A DNA stretch of 54,951 nt from Acidobacteriaceae bacterium (lineage in GTDB: Bacteria > Acidobacteriota > Terriglobia > Terriglobales > Acidobacteriaceae). How positions within the stretch are numbered: the first letter of the stretch is position 1; each line of letters begins with the position of its first letter. A program made the position numbers and the translations under genes. This document shows, piece after piece, positions 35,319-43,765 of this stretch. The notes under the pieces were generated by a model. It was not told the DNA's origin. It ran no database searches and saw only the letters and a program-made list of their open reading frames with translations. The stretch is taken from NCBI GenBank assembly GCA_030041045.1, contig JASHOQ010000040.1:1-54951 (forward strand). Direction: 5' to 3'.

Positions 35319-37142
35319 TCACCGGCTGGCGGCGATCATCTGCGCCGCGTGCTTCAGGCTCGTCTCCGTCACCTTGGCGCCGCTGAGCATGCGCGCCACT
35401 TCGCGCGTGCGCGCCGCGTCGTCGAGCACGCGAATCTGCGTCCGCGTGCGGCCCTGGCTCTCGCGCTTTTCCACGGCGAGGTGTTGATCGGCGAAGGCCG
35501 CGATCTGCGGCAGGTGGGTGACGCAGAGCACCTGCTGGCCGCGCGCCAGGGATTTGAGTTTTTGCCCCACGGCTTCCGCGGCGCGCCCTCCGATGCCGAT
35601 GTCGATTTCGTCGAAGACCAGCGTGCGCGGCGTGGCCTTTTTTTTGGCACCCTTCATTGACCCGCTCTTCGTGGCGTTTGCCGCGCTTTCTTCAACCGCT
35701 ACTTTCAAGGCCAGCATCACCCGGCTCATTTCGCCGCCGGAGGCGATCTCCGTGAGCGGCTTGAGCGGCTCGCCCGGGTTGGTGGCGATGCGGAACGCGA
35801 TCGCGTCCCAACCGTGCGCCGTCCACGCGGCGCCGGATGGCGCGCCAGAGCCGTCGCCCGCAGGGGCTAAAGCCCTGTCCTTTTCCGCTCCATCTTCGGG
35901 GCGACTGAGGCCGTGCCCTGAACCAGAACCGCTCTTGTCCCCGGCTGAGTCTGAATCCGCGGGAACCACGTCAATGGCAAACTTCACTTTCATGGCCAGC
36001 GAGTTGATCTGCGCCTCGGCCAGCTTGGCGAGCTTGGCCGCTGCTGCTCTGCGTTCCGCGCTGAGCGCCGACGCAGCTTTGCGATACGCGGTCTCTGCCT
36101 GTTTCAGTTCTTCACGCAGAACTTTAAGAATCTCGTCGCGGTCTTCCACCTGGGCGAGCTTTGCCGCCGCGTCTTCGCCGAAGGCAATGACCTCCGCGAC
36201 GGTCTTGCCGTATTTGCGCTTGAGGCGTTCGAGCAGGGCGAGGCGGTCTTCGATCTCGGCCAGCCGCTCAGGCGAGGCGTCGATCCCCTCGGCGTAGTCG
36301 CGCAGGGTAGCGCTCACATCACCCACGACAGCGCGCGCGGAAGCAAGCTGCTGTGCGGCGTCAGCGAAGTGCGCGTCATAGCGCGCCAGCTCCTCCACAT
36401 TGCGCAGCGCGGCGCGCAGCGCCGCTTCAGCCGATGCGCCGCCTTCGTAAAGCTGCTCGAACGCGCCCATCGCCGCGGCGTAAAGTTTCTCGGCGTTGGC
36501 GAGCACGCGCTTTTCGGTTTCGAGTTTTTCGTCTTCGCCGGTTTCGAGCCGCGCACTTTCGATTTCCTTGCGCTGGTAGCTCCACAGGTCCACCATGCGC
36601 AGGCGGTCCTGCTCGCCGGTGAGCAGTTCATTCAGCTTTTCCTCGGCAGTGCGCCAGCGCGCGTGCGCCTCGGCCACGGCATCGGTGGAAATGCCGGCGA
36701 AGCGGTCGAGCAGCGTTCGCTGCTGCGCCTGGTCGAAGCTCGCCAGCGACTCCGTCTGCGCGTGCACCAGCGCAAGCTCCGGCGCAAGCTGCCGGAGCAC
36801 GGCCACCGTGGCCGGCTGGTTATTCACAAAGACGCGCCCCTTGCCCGAAGCGAGAATCTCGCGGCGCAGAATGATCTCGCCGCCCTCGGCGTCAATGCCG
36901 TTTTCTTCGAGAATGGACTCGGCGCCGGGCGTCGACTCGAAGACGCAGGCCACCACGGCCTTTTCCGCGCCGTGGCGGACGACTTCCGCCGACGCCTTGC
37001 CGCCCATGAGCAGCGCCAGCGCATCGACGAGGATCGATTTGCCCGCGCCGGTCTCGCCGGTGAGCAGGTTGAGCCCCGGGCCCAGCGTGGCCATGGCGTG
37101 ATCGATGACGGCGTAGTTTTCCGCACGCAGTTCGACGAGCAT
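35319..37142 (-). CDS. recN: DNA repair protein RecN
   Basis: An SMC-like ATPase of double-strand break repair, 607 residues. It begins MLVELRAENYAVIDHAMATL, Walker A is GETGAGKS (29-36), the middle is coiled coil, and the C-terminus has the ABC region FRIATNPGEPLKPLTEIASGGEMSRVMLALK, then LVFDEIDIGIGGRAAEAVGQKL. ATG 37142 is the family start; the frame extends to 37331 with no support. It lies 8 nt from the convergent YafQ gene and is divergent from tolQ. An insert near residues 430-470 (DSAGDKSGSGSGHGLSRPEDG) is low complexity. Confidence 0.95.
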   Translation of the reverse strand: MLVELRAENYAVIDHAMATLGPGLNLLTGETGAGKSILVDALALLMGGKASAEVVRHGAEKAVVACVFESTPGAESILEENGIDAEGGEIILRREILASGKGRVFVNNQPATVAVLRQLAPELALVHAQTESLASFDQAQQRTLLDRFAGISTDAVAEAHARWRTAEEKLNELLTGEQDRLRMVDLWSYQRKEIESARLETGEDEKLETEKRVLANAEKLYAAAMGAFEQLYEGGASAEAALRAALRNVEELARYDAHFADAAQQLASARAVVGDVSATLRDYAEGIDASPERLAEIEDRLALLERLKRKYGKTVAEVIAFGEDAAAKLAQVEDRDEILKVLREELKQAETAYRKAASALSAERRAAAAKLAKLAEAQINSLAMKVKFAIDVVPADSDSAGDKSGSGSGHGLSRPEDGAEKDRALAPAGDGSGAPSGAAWTAHGWDAIAFRIATNPGEPLKPLTEIASGGEMSRVMLALKVAVEESAANATKSGSMKGAKKKATPRTLVFDEIDIGIGGRAAEAVGQKLKSLARGQQVLCVTHLPQIAAFADQHLAVEKRESQGRTRTQIRVLDDAARTREVARMLSGAKVTETSLKHAAQMIAASR

Positions 37143-37432
37143 GTTTTTTCTGGTTCCTGAAAGTGAGTCCGCCGGAAGAACCTGCAACCCATCCCCGCTC
37201 AGAATCGCAGAGGATGAATTCGAGCGCAGCATAGCACGATTCCCCTCGCAGCCGATTCCGGGCGACGGTGTTCCGTCTCGCTGCCAGACCCGCCGCCGGC
37301 TGGGTTCCCGCGAGAGATGCAAGTTGCGCATCCTTATGCAGGCAAAAGATTAGGCCATACTGTTCGCGCAGCGCATCTTATTAGGTAACTTGGAGCGCGC
37401 AATCGCGTCTGTTACCGTTGATATTGAGGTGA

Positions 37433-38221
37433 ATGCCGATTTTAACCGCTGCTTTGGCGATTCTCCAACAGCCTGATTCGGGCGCCACGCCGGCCGCACA
37501 GCTGTTCAGCTCGCACGGCTTCGGCGCGCTGGCCGAGATGATGAGCAACATCGGGCCGATCGCGATCTGCGTGCTGGTCCTGCTGGCTCTGGCCAGCCTG
37601 TATTCCTGGATGGTGATCCTGGCCAAGTGGGGCACGTTCCGCAGGGCCACGCGCGACAGCCGCCGCTTTATCCGCGCCTTTCGCAAGGCCGGGCGCCTGC
37701 AGGAGATTGCGGCGATCACGGGCGACTATACGGCCAGCCCGCTGGTGCCGGTGTTCGAAGATGTGTACGAGAGCTACAAGCGGCAGACCGGCGGCTCAGG
37801 ACCGCCGCGCAATCTCAAGCCCATCGAGCGCTCGGCGCAGACGGCTGCAAGCGAAGCCATCACCGGCCTGGAGCGGCGCATGACCTGGCTGGCGACGATC
37901 GGGAGCACGAGCCCCTTCGTGGGTTTGTTTGGAACCGTGATGGGCGTGGTGGACGCGTTTCACGGCCTGGGCACCGCGGGCGCGGCCACGCTGCGCGCAG
38001 TGGCGCCGGGCATTGCCGAGGCGCTGATCACCACCGCTGCCGGACTGTTTGTGGCCGTGCCGGCGGTCATCGCCTACAACCAGTTCAGCGCGCGCATTCG
38101 CGTCTTCGCTTCGGCCGTGGACGACTTTGCCCGCGAGCTGCTCAATTCGCTCGAAGAGATGCCGGTGCGCGCGCAGCAGCCGCGCGAGCCCGAGGACTTC
38201 CGGCGGGAGCGGGAGGCCTGA
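37433..38221 (+). CDS. tolQ: TolQ/ExbB-type proton channel subunit
   Basis: A 262-residue inner-membrane protein with three helices: residues 36-58 (GPIAICVLVLLALASLYSWMVIL), about 150-170 and 185-205. ITGLERRMTWLATIGSTSPFVGLFGTVMGVVDAF and the final VAPGIAEALITTAAGLFVAVPAVIAYN are the MotA/TolQ/ExbB signature. With TolR it uses the proton gradient to energise TolA for outer-membrane constriction during division. First gene of the tol-pal group. Confidence 0.92.
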   Translation: MPILTAALAILQQPDSGATPAAQLFSSHGFGALAEMMSNIGPIAICVLVLLALASLYSWMVILAKWGTFRRATRDSRRFIRAFRKAGRLQEIAAITGDYTASPLVPVFEDVYESYKRQTGGSGPPRNLKPIERSAQTAASEAITGLERRMTWLATIGSTSPFVGLFGTVMGVVDAFHGLGTAGAATLRAVAPGIAEALITTAAGLFVAVPAVIAYNQFSARIRVFASAVDDFARELLNSLEEMPVRAQQPREPEDFRREREA

Positions 38222-38223
38222 CG

Positions 38224-38319
38224 ATGGCGTTTTCATCCGGCGGCACAAAAACCCGCACAGCTGCTCCGGGCCCCGAGATGGAGATTTGCGACGAGGTCGA
38301 CGATGGCCTTTACCGCTAA
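38224..38319 (+). CDS. Possible 31-residue leader peptide between tolQ and tolR
   Basis: Starts 2 nt after the tolQ stop and overlaps the tolR start by 17 nt in another frame. The product begins MAFSSGG and contains PEMEICDEVDDGL, which loosely resembles the start of ExbD proteins (EMNVTPLVDV-like). It could be a remnant of a duplicated tolR 5' end, a coupling peptide or chance. No homologue is known to me. Confidence 0.3.
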   Translation: MAFSSGGTKTRTAAPGPEMEICDEVDDGLYR

Positions 38320-38746
38320 CAATGGGCAGACGCGAAGCTCCCTGGCGGAGATCAACATCACGCCGCTGGTGGACGTGGTGCTGGTGCTGCTGGTCATCTT
38401 CATGATTACCGAGCCGGTGCTGCAGTCGGGCATTGAAGTGAATGTGCCCAAGACGCGCACGGTGAAACAGATCACCGAGCAGCGCATGGTGGTGACCATC
38501 GACCGCGATCAGCAGATTTTTTTGAACGATCAGCCGATCAACATTCACGATCTCGGGGCCAAACTCAAGGCCTCCGGCGGCGACCAGGAGCATCAGGCCA
38601 TCTACCTGCGCAGCGACGAGCGCGTGCCCTTCGGCGCTTTCGCCAGCGTGATGGATGCGGTGAAGCAGGCGGGCATTACCAACGTTTCCATCGTCACCGA
38701 GCCGCTGGATACGAAGGGCATTGCGGGCAACAATGGCGGAGGGTAG
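38303..38746 (+). CDS. tolR: TolR/ExbD-type protein
   Basis: A 147-residue protein with a short cytoplasmic tail, one membrane helix with the essential Asp (LAEINITPLVDVVLVLLVIFMIT), and a periplasmic domain (MVVTIDRDQQIFLNDQPINIHDL, then AIYLRSDERVPFGAFASVMDAVKQAGITNVSIVT). It forms the channel with TolQ. It is separated from tolQ by 81 nt, in which a small frame overlaps its start. Confidence 0.93.
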   Translation: MAFTANNGQTRSSLAEINITPLVDVVLVLLVIFMITEPVLQSGIEVNVPKTRTVKQITEQRMVVTIDRDQQIFLNDQPINIHDLGAKLKASGGDQEHQAIYLRSDERVPFGAFASVMDAVKQAGITNVSIVTEPLDTKGIAGNNGGG

Positions 38747-38776
38747 CGCGGAGCGAGGCGCGGGAACGGCACGGGC

Positions 38777-39568
38777 ATGAGAACTGCACTGGAAGGCGGC
38801 CACCTGGAGCGGGAGCTGACCCCGGAGCCGATCGGCGGCCCGGCCATGGGATCGATTGTGCTGCACGTCACGCTGCTGCTTCTCATCGCCTATTACGGCT
38901 GGCTCTTCGGGCTCTTTCACTCCAGCCTGTGGGGCAGCCAGAATCCCGGCGGGGCCATGCAGGTGAGCCTGGTTTCGAGCGCCATTCCGCTGCCCAACGA
39001 CCAGCCCCTGAACAAGAACGTGCTCACCACGGAGACGCCCAGCCCCGCGCCTGCGCCGCCCAGTCCCAAGGAGCAGCACCAGATCGACCAGACCGCGATT
39101 CCCATCCAGGGCAAGCAGGAGAAAGCGAAGAAGCAAACCACGCCGAAGACGCCGCTGCACCAGCCGCCGCCTCCGCAACGCAACGTGGCGCAGTACGGAA
39201 ACCAGAACGGGACCAATATTCCGCGCACCATGCAGCCGGCCGCGGCTACCAACGAGCCCGTCACCGTGGCCAACAGCGATTTCGGCTCGCGTTTTCCTTG
39301 GTACGTGGACCTGATCAAGCGCAAGGTGAATCAGAACTGGTACCGGACCATGGTGGACAGGAGCACGCCGGCCGGCGCCTCGGTGCAGGTTTATTTTCGC
39401 ATCGACCGGCAAGGCCAGCCTTCGGGGTTCAGAATCAACGTGTCGAGCGGCAGTTCTTCACTCGATCAATCCTGCCTTGCGGCCACGGAGCGGGTTGACA
39501 CATTTGGACCGCTCCCGGCAGGTGCGAACGATCAATGGCTTGACGTCACTTATAATTGTACCTATTAG
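38777..39568 (+). CDS. tolA: TolA/TonB-type periplasm-spanning protein
   Basis: A 263-residue protein anchored by one N-terminal helix (GSIVLHVTLLLLIAYYGWLFGLF), followed by a Pro/Gln/Lys-rich linker that spans the periplasm and a C-terminal TonB-like domain (PWYVDLIKRKVNQNWYRTMVDR ... VQVYFRIDRQGQPSGFRINVSSGSSSLDQSCLAATERV). Its place between tolR and tolB indicates TolA; the linker is much shorter than in E. coli TolA. Two cysteines are in the C-terminal domain. Confidence 0.85.
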   Translation: MRTALEGGHLERELTPEPIGGPAMGSIVLHVTLLLLIAYYGWLFGLFHSSLWGSQNPGGAMQVSLVSSAIPLPNDQPLNKNVLTTETPSPAPAPPSPKEQHQIDQTAIPIQGKQEKAKKQTTPKTPLHQPPPPQRNVAQYGNQNGTNIPRTMQPAAATNEPVTVANSDFGSRFPWYVDLIKRKVNQNWYRTMVDRSTPAGASVQVYFRIDRQGQPSGFRINVSSGSSSLDQSCLAATERVDTFGPLPAGANDQWLDVTYNCTY

Positions 39569-39722
39569 TTGCGCGCTTCAGGCCACGCGCCCGGGCCCGG
39601 TGGGATGTGCGGCGGTCGAAACCTTTTCGCCCGTCCCGGCATCAGGAAAGTAGTGAGGCCCCAGAAAAGGGGCGTGCGAACAAACCGTCCGAATTCCCCC
39701 ATCAGGAAGGATTGCTCATCGC

Positions 39723-41069
39723 ATGAAGGCAGTTTTCCGGTTTTTGCCTGTTGTGTTGCTTCCCTTGGCGTTTTCATTCGCGCCCATCGCCGGCGCTCAG
39801 GACTGGGTGCACATCGAAACCAACACCGGCAACGGCGCCATTCGCCTGGCGGCTGCGGATTTCAAGCCGGTGGGCAACGATCCCCAGACCATCCCGCTCA
39901 AGTCCGTCTTCGACACCACGCTGTTCAACGATCTCACCAACGCCGGCATCTTCCAGATGGTCTCGAAGAGCCTGGCGCCGCAGGCCATGCCCGGCTCGCC
40001 CCAGGAGATCGTGCTCTCGCAATGGTCGGCCGACCCGGCCAATGCGGCCATGGTGGCCTTTGGCGCGCTTTCCGTGAACAACGGGCGCCTGGTGGTCTAC
40101 GGCTGGCTCTATGACACCTCGAACTCCACCAGCCCGCAGGTGCTGGCGCGCCAGTATAACGAAGTGGCCAATGAAGACATGGCGCGGACGCTTGCTCATC
40201 GTTTTGCCGACGACATCATCTATCGCCTGGGCGGCGGCATCAACGGAATTTGCGAGACCAAGATTTATTTCGTAAGCACGCGCACCGGCACCAAGGAAAT
40301 CTGGGTGATGGACTACGACGGCGAGAACCAGCACCCGATCACGCATCTCGGCACCATCTCGCTTTCGCCGCGCATTTCGCCGGATAACTCGCTGCTCGCG
40401 TACTCTTCGCTGGGCAGGGAGGGCTGGTCGGTGCGCATGTTCTCGTTTGACCTGAGCCGCAATGTCAGCTTTGCCGCCGGCGTCGCGGGCGGCAGCAACC
40501 TTACGCCGGCGTGGTCGTCAGACGGCAGCAGGGTTGCGTTCTCTTCTTCGCGCTCGGGCGACTCCGAGATCTGGGTCGCCGACCAGAACGGCGGCGGCGC
40601 GCACCCCATCACTTCGCTCAAAGGGCCTGACGTTTCACCCACGTGGAATCCCAAGACCAACGGGCAGATCGCTTTTACCGGCGGGCGCACGGGCGAGCCG
40701 CAGATTTACATCATGGCCCAGGATGGCTCCAACATCCAGCGCATGACCGACTCGGGCTACGCGGTCTCACCCTCGTGGTCGCCCAACGGCAGCCTGCTTA
40801 CCTTCGCGTGGAACCGCAAATACGGGCCGGGCGATCCCGGCGGAGAAGACATCTACGTGATGGACATCTCCTCCAAAAACTGGTTGCAGGTGACGCACGA
40901 GTCCGGCACCAACGATTGCCCGTCGTGGTCGCCCGACGGCCGTCACATCGTTTTCCAGCGGCAGGTGGGGGGGCATACACAAATCTGGTCCATGCTGGCC
41001 GACGGAACTCAGCAGCACCAGCTCACGCACAGCGGAAACAACTCCATGCCCAACTGGAGCTGGAAGTGA
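39723..41069 (+). CDS. tolB: TolB periplasmic beta-propeller
   Basis: A 448-residue exported protein. Signal peptide VFRFLPVVLLPLAFSFAPIAGAQ, an N-terminal alpha/beta domain (to about residue 165), then six propeller blades with the repeated pattern S-x-D-x-S-R-(I/V)-A-F-S, for example AWSSDGSRVAFSSSRSGDSEIW and PSWSPDGRHIVFQRQVGGHTQIW. It links Pal to TolA during outer-membrane invagination. The spacing to tolA is 154 nt. Confidence 0.94.
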   Translation: MKAVFRFLPVVLLPLAFSFAPIAGAQDWVHIETNTGNGAIRLAAADFKPVGNDPQTIPLKSVFDTTLFNDLTNAGIFQMVSKSLAPQAMPGSPQEIVLSQWSADPANAAMVAFGALSVNNGRLVVYGWLYDTSNSTSPQVLARQYNEVANEDMARTLAHRFADDIIYRLGGGINGICETKIYFVSTRTGTKEIWVMDYDGENQHPITHLGTISLSPRISPDNSLLAYSSLGREGWSVRMFSFDLSRNVSFAAGVAGGSNLTPAWSSDGSRVAFSSSRSGDSEIWVADQNGGGAHPITSLKGPDVSPTWNPKTNGQIAFTGGRTGEPQIYIMAQDGSNIQRMTDSGYAVSPSWSPNGSLLTFAWNRKYGPGDPGGEDIYVMDISSKNWLQVTHESGTNDCPSWSPDGRHIVFQRQVGGHTQIWSMLADGTQQHQLTHSGNNSMPNWSWK

Positions 41070-41406
41070 CGCCCGCATTTTCCAGCGAGATTCCCCGCGA
41101 ACGCGGCGTTGCCGCCCATCGGGCCGAGTGTTCTATCCTATTGCTGTTGCCTCACGCCGGCGCCGGTTCGGCTTCCCCGGTAGGTAATCCTCGGCGTTCC
41201 GGCCGCACGGCTTCATGCTTGCTTTTGGCCGTCCGGACATCAACTTTAATCTCCTCATGGGCGAGCGAGCGCCGGGCCTCGTTTCGGCTTCCTTTTCCGC
41301 CGCCGGAACCCTCTCGATGGAAAAAAAGAGCAGCGGCACAGGGGAGCGGCATAGCGCGCTCACATTTCCCATGCGGATCTATCCCCATTGCGGAAGGAGT
41401 AATCCC
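41070..41406. other. 337-bp spacer between tolB and pal
   Basis: The pal reading frame stays open to 41215 but lacks family features there. The region contains a GCCGGCGCCGG palindrome near 41157 and no clear promoter or gene. The AAGGAG at 41394-41399 sets the pal start. Confidence 0.5.
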
Positions 41407-42150
41407 TTGAATTTACGCTCTCGCACTTTTATTTCCATTGCAGTGCTTGTTGCCTTGAGCGCCTTTTCCGGCTGCAAGAAGAAACAGCCGGCTCCGTCCT
41501 CTGAGTCCACGGCTCCGCCGGCAACCGCGGCCGCGCCCACGGCAGAGCTCACGGCTCAGCCCACGACCATCAACGCAGGCGACCAGGTGACGCTGAGCTG
41601 GCACACTACGGATGCCAACAGCGTCACCATCGACGGCGTCGGTGAGGTTCCATCGACCGGAGTGAAGACCGTCACGCCCTCGGAGACCACCACCTATCAT
41701 CTGGTGGCGCGCGGCGACGGAGGCACGGCCGACGCTTCCGCGGTGGTGACCGTAAACGCGCCGGTAGCGGTGAGCGTGCCCTCGAACACCATGAGCATGG
41801 AAGAGGACTTCAAGGCGCACGTGCAGGACATCTTCTTCGATTACGACACCTACGATCTGCGCAGCGACGCACAGGCCGCGCTCTCCAACGACGCCAACTG
41901 GCTGATCCAGCACCCCGACGTCAAGATCGTCATCGGCGGCTACTGCGACGAGCGCGGATCGGACGAGTACAACCTGGCGCTGGGCCAGAATCGCGCCACT
42001 GCGGCCAAGAACGCGCTGGTTACGGCCGGCGTGGCGGCCAGCCGCATCCGCGTCATCAGTTACGGCAAGGAGAAGCCGTTCTGCACCGAGTCCAACGAGC
42101 AATGCTGGCAGTTGAACCGGCGGGCCGGTTTCTCCATCGATCAGCAGTAA
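41407..42150 (+). CDS. pal: Peptidoglycan-associated lipoprotein Pal with an Ig-like linker
   Basis: A 247-residue lipoprotein. The lipobox LSAFSGC places the lipidated Cys at residue 23. A linker of about 70 residues (TAELTAQPTTINAGDQVTLSW ... HLVARGDGGTADASAVVTV) looks like a bacterial Ig-like domain, unusual for proteobacterial Pal. The OmpA domain is clear: DIFFDYDTYDLRSDAQAAL and YCDERGSDEYNLALGQNRA, whose Asp and Arg bind peptidoglycan. It starts at TTG 41407 with AAGGAG 7 nt upstream, which makes the longer frame from 41215 unnecessary. Confidence 0.92.
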   Translation: MNLRSRTFISIAVLVALSAFSGCKKKQPAPSSESTAPPATAAAPTAELTAQPTTINAGDQVTLSWHTTDANSVTIDGVGEVPSTGVKTVTPSETTTYHLVARGDGGTADASAVVTVNAPVAVSVPSNTMSMEEDFKAHVQDIFFDYDTYDLRSDAQAALSNDANWLIQHPDVKIVIGGYCDERGSDEYNLALGQNRATAAKNALVTAGVAASRIRVISYGKEKPFCTESNEQCWQLNRRAGFSIDQQ

Positions 42151-42255
42151 CAGAAGACTCCATCGGCGGCGCCTTGCGTCTAAACCCGTGAGAGGCCGCC
42201 GGAACTGCGCGGCGGATGCGCGCTACTGCCGCGCCGCTTTCACGACAGGTGATGC

Positions 42256-43227
42256 ATGCAGAGATCACGCACAATTCGCAATCGTCTCCCTGGCTTGGCG
42301 GCATTGCTGGTTTTCTTCGGCTTCGCCGGCGTGCCTGCGCACGCGGTCTCGAAAGAGATCATCGAGCTGCAGACGCAGGTGCAGCAGCTGCTGGACATGG
42401 TGCAACGGCTGCAATCCACGCTGGACCAGCGCTTCACCGCCATCCAGAACCTGGCGCAGCAGACCGCCGACGCGGCCAGCAAAACCAACGCGGCGATGAA
42501 CGATCTGGAGCAGAAGCTGAACACGCAGAACGATGCGCTGAACGGCAAGCTGGACACGGCGTCGGGCCAGGTGCAGTCGCTCAACGACTCGGTCGACGAG
42601 CTCAAGTCGCGCATCGCCAAGCTCGACAAGAGCATCGCGGACCTGCAGACGCAGCTCCAGAACATGCAGCAGCCGCCGGGTTCCGCGCCCGCAGGCGGCG
42701 CTGCGCCGGGAACGCCGGGCGGAGATTCGGCCCCGCCGGGCGGCGCGCAGCAGCCGGGCGGCATGCCCACGGGCGAATCCGCGCCGCCCACGGCTGCGCC
42801 GGCCGCAGTGCAGGCTCCGCCGCTGCAGGAGACCTTCGAAGCCGCGCTGCGCGACTACAACGCCGCGCGCTATCCGCTGGCCGCGCAGGAGTTCGGCGAC
42901 GTGGTGCACTACTACCCGCTCGACGACCTGGCCGGGACGTCGCAGTTCTACCTGGGCGAGATTGCCTACCAGCAGCAGGATTACACCAAGGCCATCAACG
43001 CCTACAACGCGGTGCTTGAAGGGTTCGCGGGCAACGCCAAGGCGCCGGCGGCGCAACTGCACAAGGGCCTGGCGCTGTTGGCCCAAAACAAGCGCGACGC
43101 CGGCATCCGCGAGCTGCGCGAGCTCATCGGGCGCCATCCGCAAACGCCGGAGGCGCGCGTGGCGCGCAGCAAGCTGAACGAGATGGGCGTGCGCATCAAC
43201 CCCAACCCTCCCGTCGCGCAGCACTGA
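42256..43227 (+). CDS. cpoB: CpoB/YbgF-like Tol-Pal system protein
   Basis: A 323-residue periplasmic protein. Signal peptide (LPGLAALLVFFGFAGVPAHA), a coiled coil (EIIELQTQVQQLLDMVQRLQSTLDQ to LDKSIADLQTQLQNM), a Pro/Gly-rich linker, and C-terminal TPR-like repeats (FEAALRDYNAARYPLAAQEFGDVV ... GEIAYQQQDYTKAINAYNAVLEGF). This order matches CpoB, which coordinates peptidoglycan synthesis with TolA. It is the last gene of the tol-pal group. Confidence 0.9.
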   Translation: MQRSRTIRNRLPGLAALLVFFGFAGVPAHAVSKEIIELQTQVQQLLDMVQRLQSTLDQRFTAIQNLAQQTADAASKTNAAMNDLEQKLNTQNDALNGKLDTASGQVQSLNDSVDELKSRIAKLDKSIADLQTQLQNMQQPPGSAPAGGAAPGTPGGDSAPPGGAQQPGGMPTGESAPPTAAPAAVQAPPLQETFEAALRDYNAARYPLAAQEFGDVVHYYPLDDLAGTSQFYLGEIAYQQQDYTKAINAYNAVLEGFAGNAKAPAAQLHKGLALLAQNKRDAGIRELRELIGRHPQTPEARVARSKLNEMGVRINPNPPVAQH

Positions 43228-43254
43228 TTACGCCGCCGGGAACTCGCCGATCAC

Positions 43255-43290
43255 CTGTCATCCTGAGGCGAAGCCGAAGGATCTGCAGTT
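43255..43290 (+). repeat. Left 36-bp inverted repeat arm
   Basis: Begins CTGTCATCCTGAGGCG, ends GGATCTGCAGTT. The internal hairpin spans 43260-43282. Confidence 0.85.
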
Positions 43291-43332
43291 GTTCCTCCTG
43301 CCATTGCGACCGTGAAGCGTAAGAAAACTGCC

Positions 43333-43671
43333 ATGCACGAAGGCGCTTATTTCACTTACATGATGGCGAGCCGCATCCGGACGCTCTACATCGGGGTAAC
43401 GGGCAATCTTCGCAAGCGCGTCTTTGATCACAAGTGGCATGAGCGCGGCGGCTTCGCGGCTCGCTATAACTGCGACAGACTTGTGTGGTTCGAGGGCCAT
43501 GAATATATACAGAGGGCCATCGCAAGGGAGAAGGAGTTGAAGGGCTGGAGGCGCGCCAGAAAGATCGCTCTGATTGAATCATTGAATCCTGCATGGGTTG
43601 ATCTGAGCCGCGATTGGTACGACTGCGAGCCCGCAGACTTCCACCGAGCGCTGGATCGCATGGACACCTGA
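43333..43671 (+). CDS. GIY-YIG endonuclease-domain protein
   Basis: A 112-residue stand-alone nuclease domain. GIY side YFTYMM (6-11), YIG side TLYIGVTGNLRKRV (17-30) with Tyr19 and Arg27, and metal-ligand Glu in AIAREKELKGW (Glu66). VWFEGHE and the final ALIESLNPAWVDLS match the small bacterial family that includes UPF0213-like proteins. Such proteins are proposed to cut DNA or remodel structured DNA; the biological role is open. ATG 43333 is the family-like start, while GTG 43312 is in frame. Neither has a strong ribosome binding site. It lies inside the inverted-repeat element. Confidence 0.92.
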   Translation: MHEGAYFTYMMASRIRTLYIGVTGNLRKRVFDHKWHERGGFAARYNCDRLVWFEGHEYIQRAIAREKELKGWRRARKIALIESLNPAWVDLSRDWYDCEPADFHRALDRMDT

Positions 43672-43676
43672 AAGAG

Positions 43677-43712
43677 AACTGCAGATCCTTCGGCTGCGCC
43701 TCAGGATGACAG
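43677..43712 (-). repeat. Right 36-bp inverted repeat arm
   Basis: Inverted copy of 43255-43290 with one mismatch. It begins 5 nt after the nuclease stop codon. Confidence 0.85.
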
Positions 43713-43765
43713 ACCCGAGGGGGCGGCGCCTATTATGAATGCGCTTTTGCAAAGGAAAAGATTAC

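Larger units (their letters stand above)
43255..43712. mobile_element. Putative single-gene element: GIY-YIG nuclease between 36-bp inverted repeats
   Basis: Arms at 43255-43290 and 43677-43712 are inverted copies, identical except at 43271 (35 of 36). The only gene inside begins 43 nt after the left arm and ends 6 nt before the right arm. Each arm folds alone: TCCT-GA-GGC-GAA-GCC-GA-AGGA, a hairpin with a GA/GA internal loop. No target-site duplication longer than 2 bp was seen. The element sits between the convergent tol-pal and pst groups. Known REP-like elements use other transposases; a nuclease-linked mobile repeat is inferred. Confidence 0.65.
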
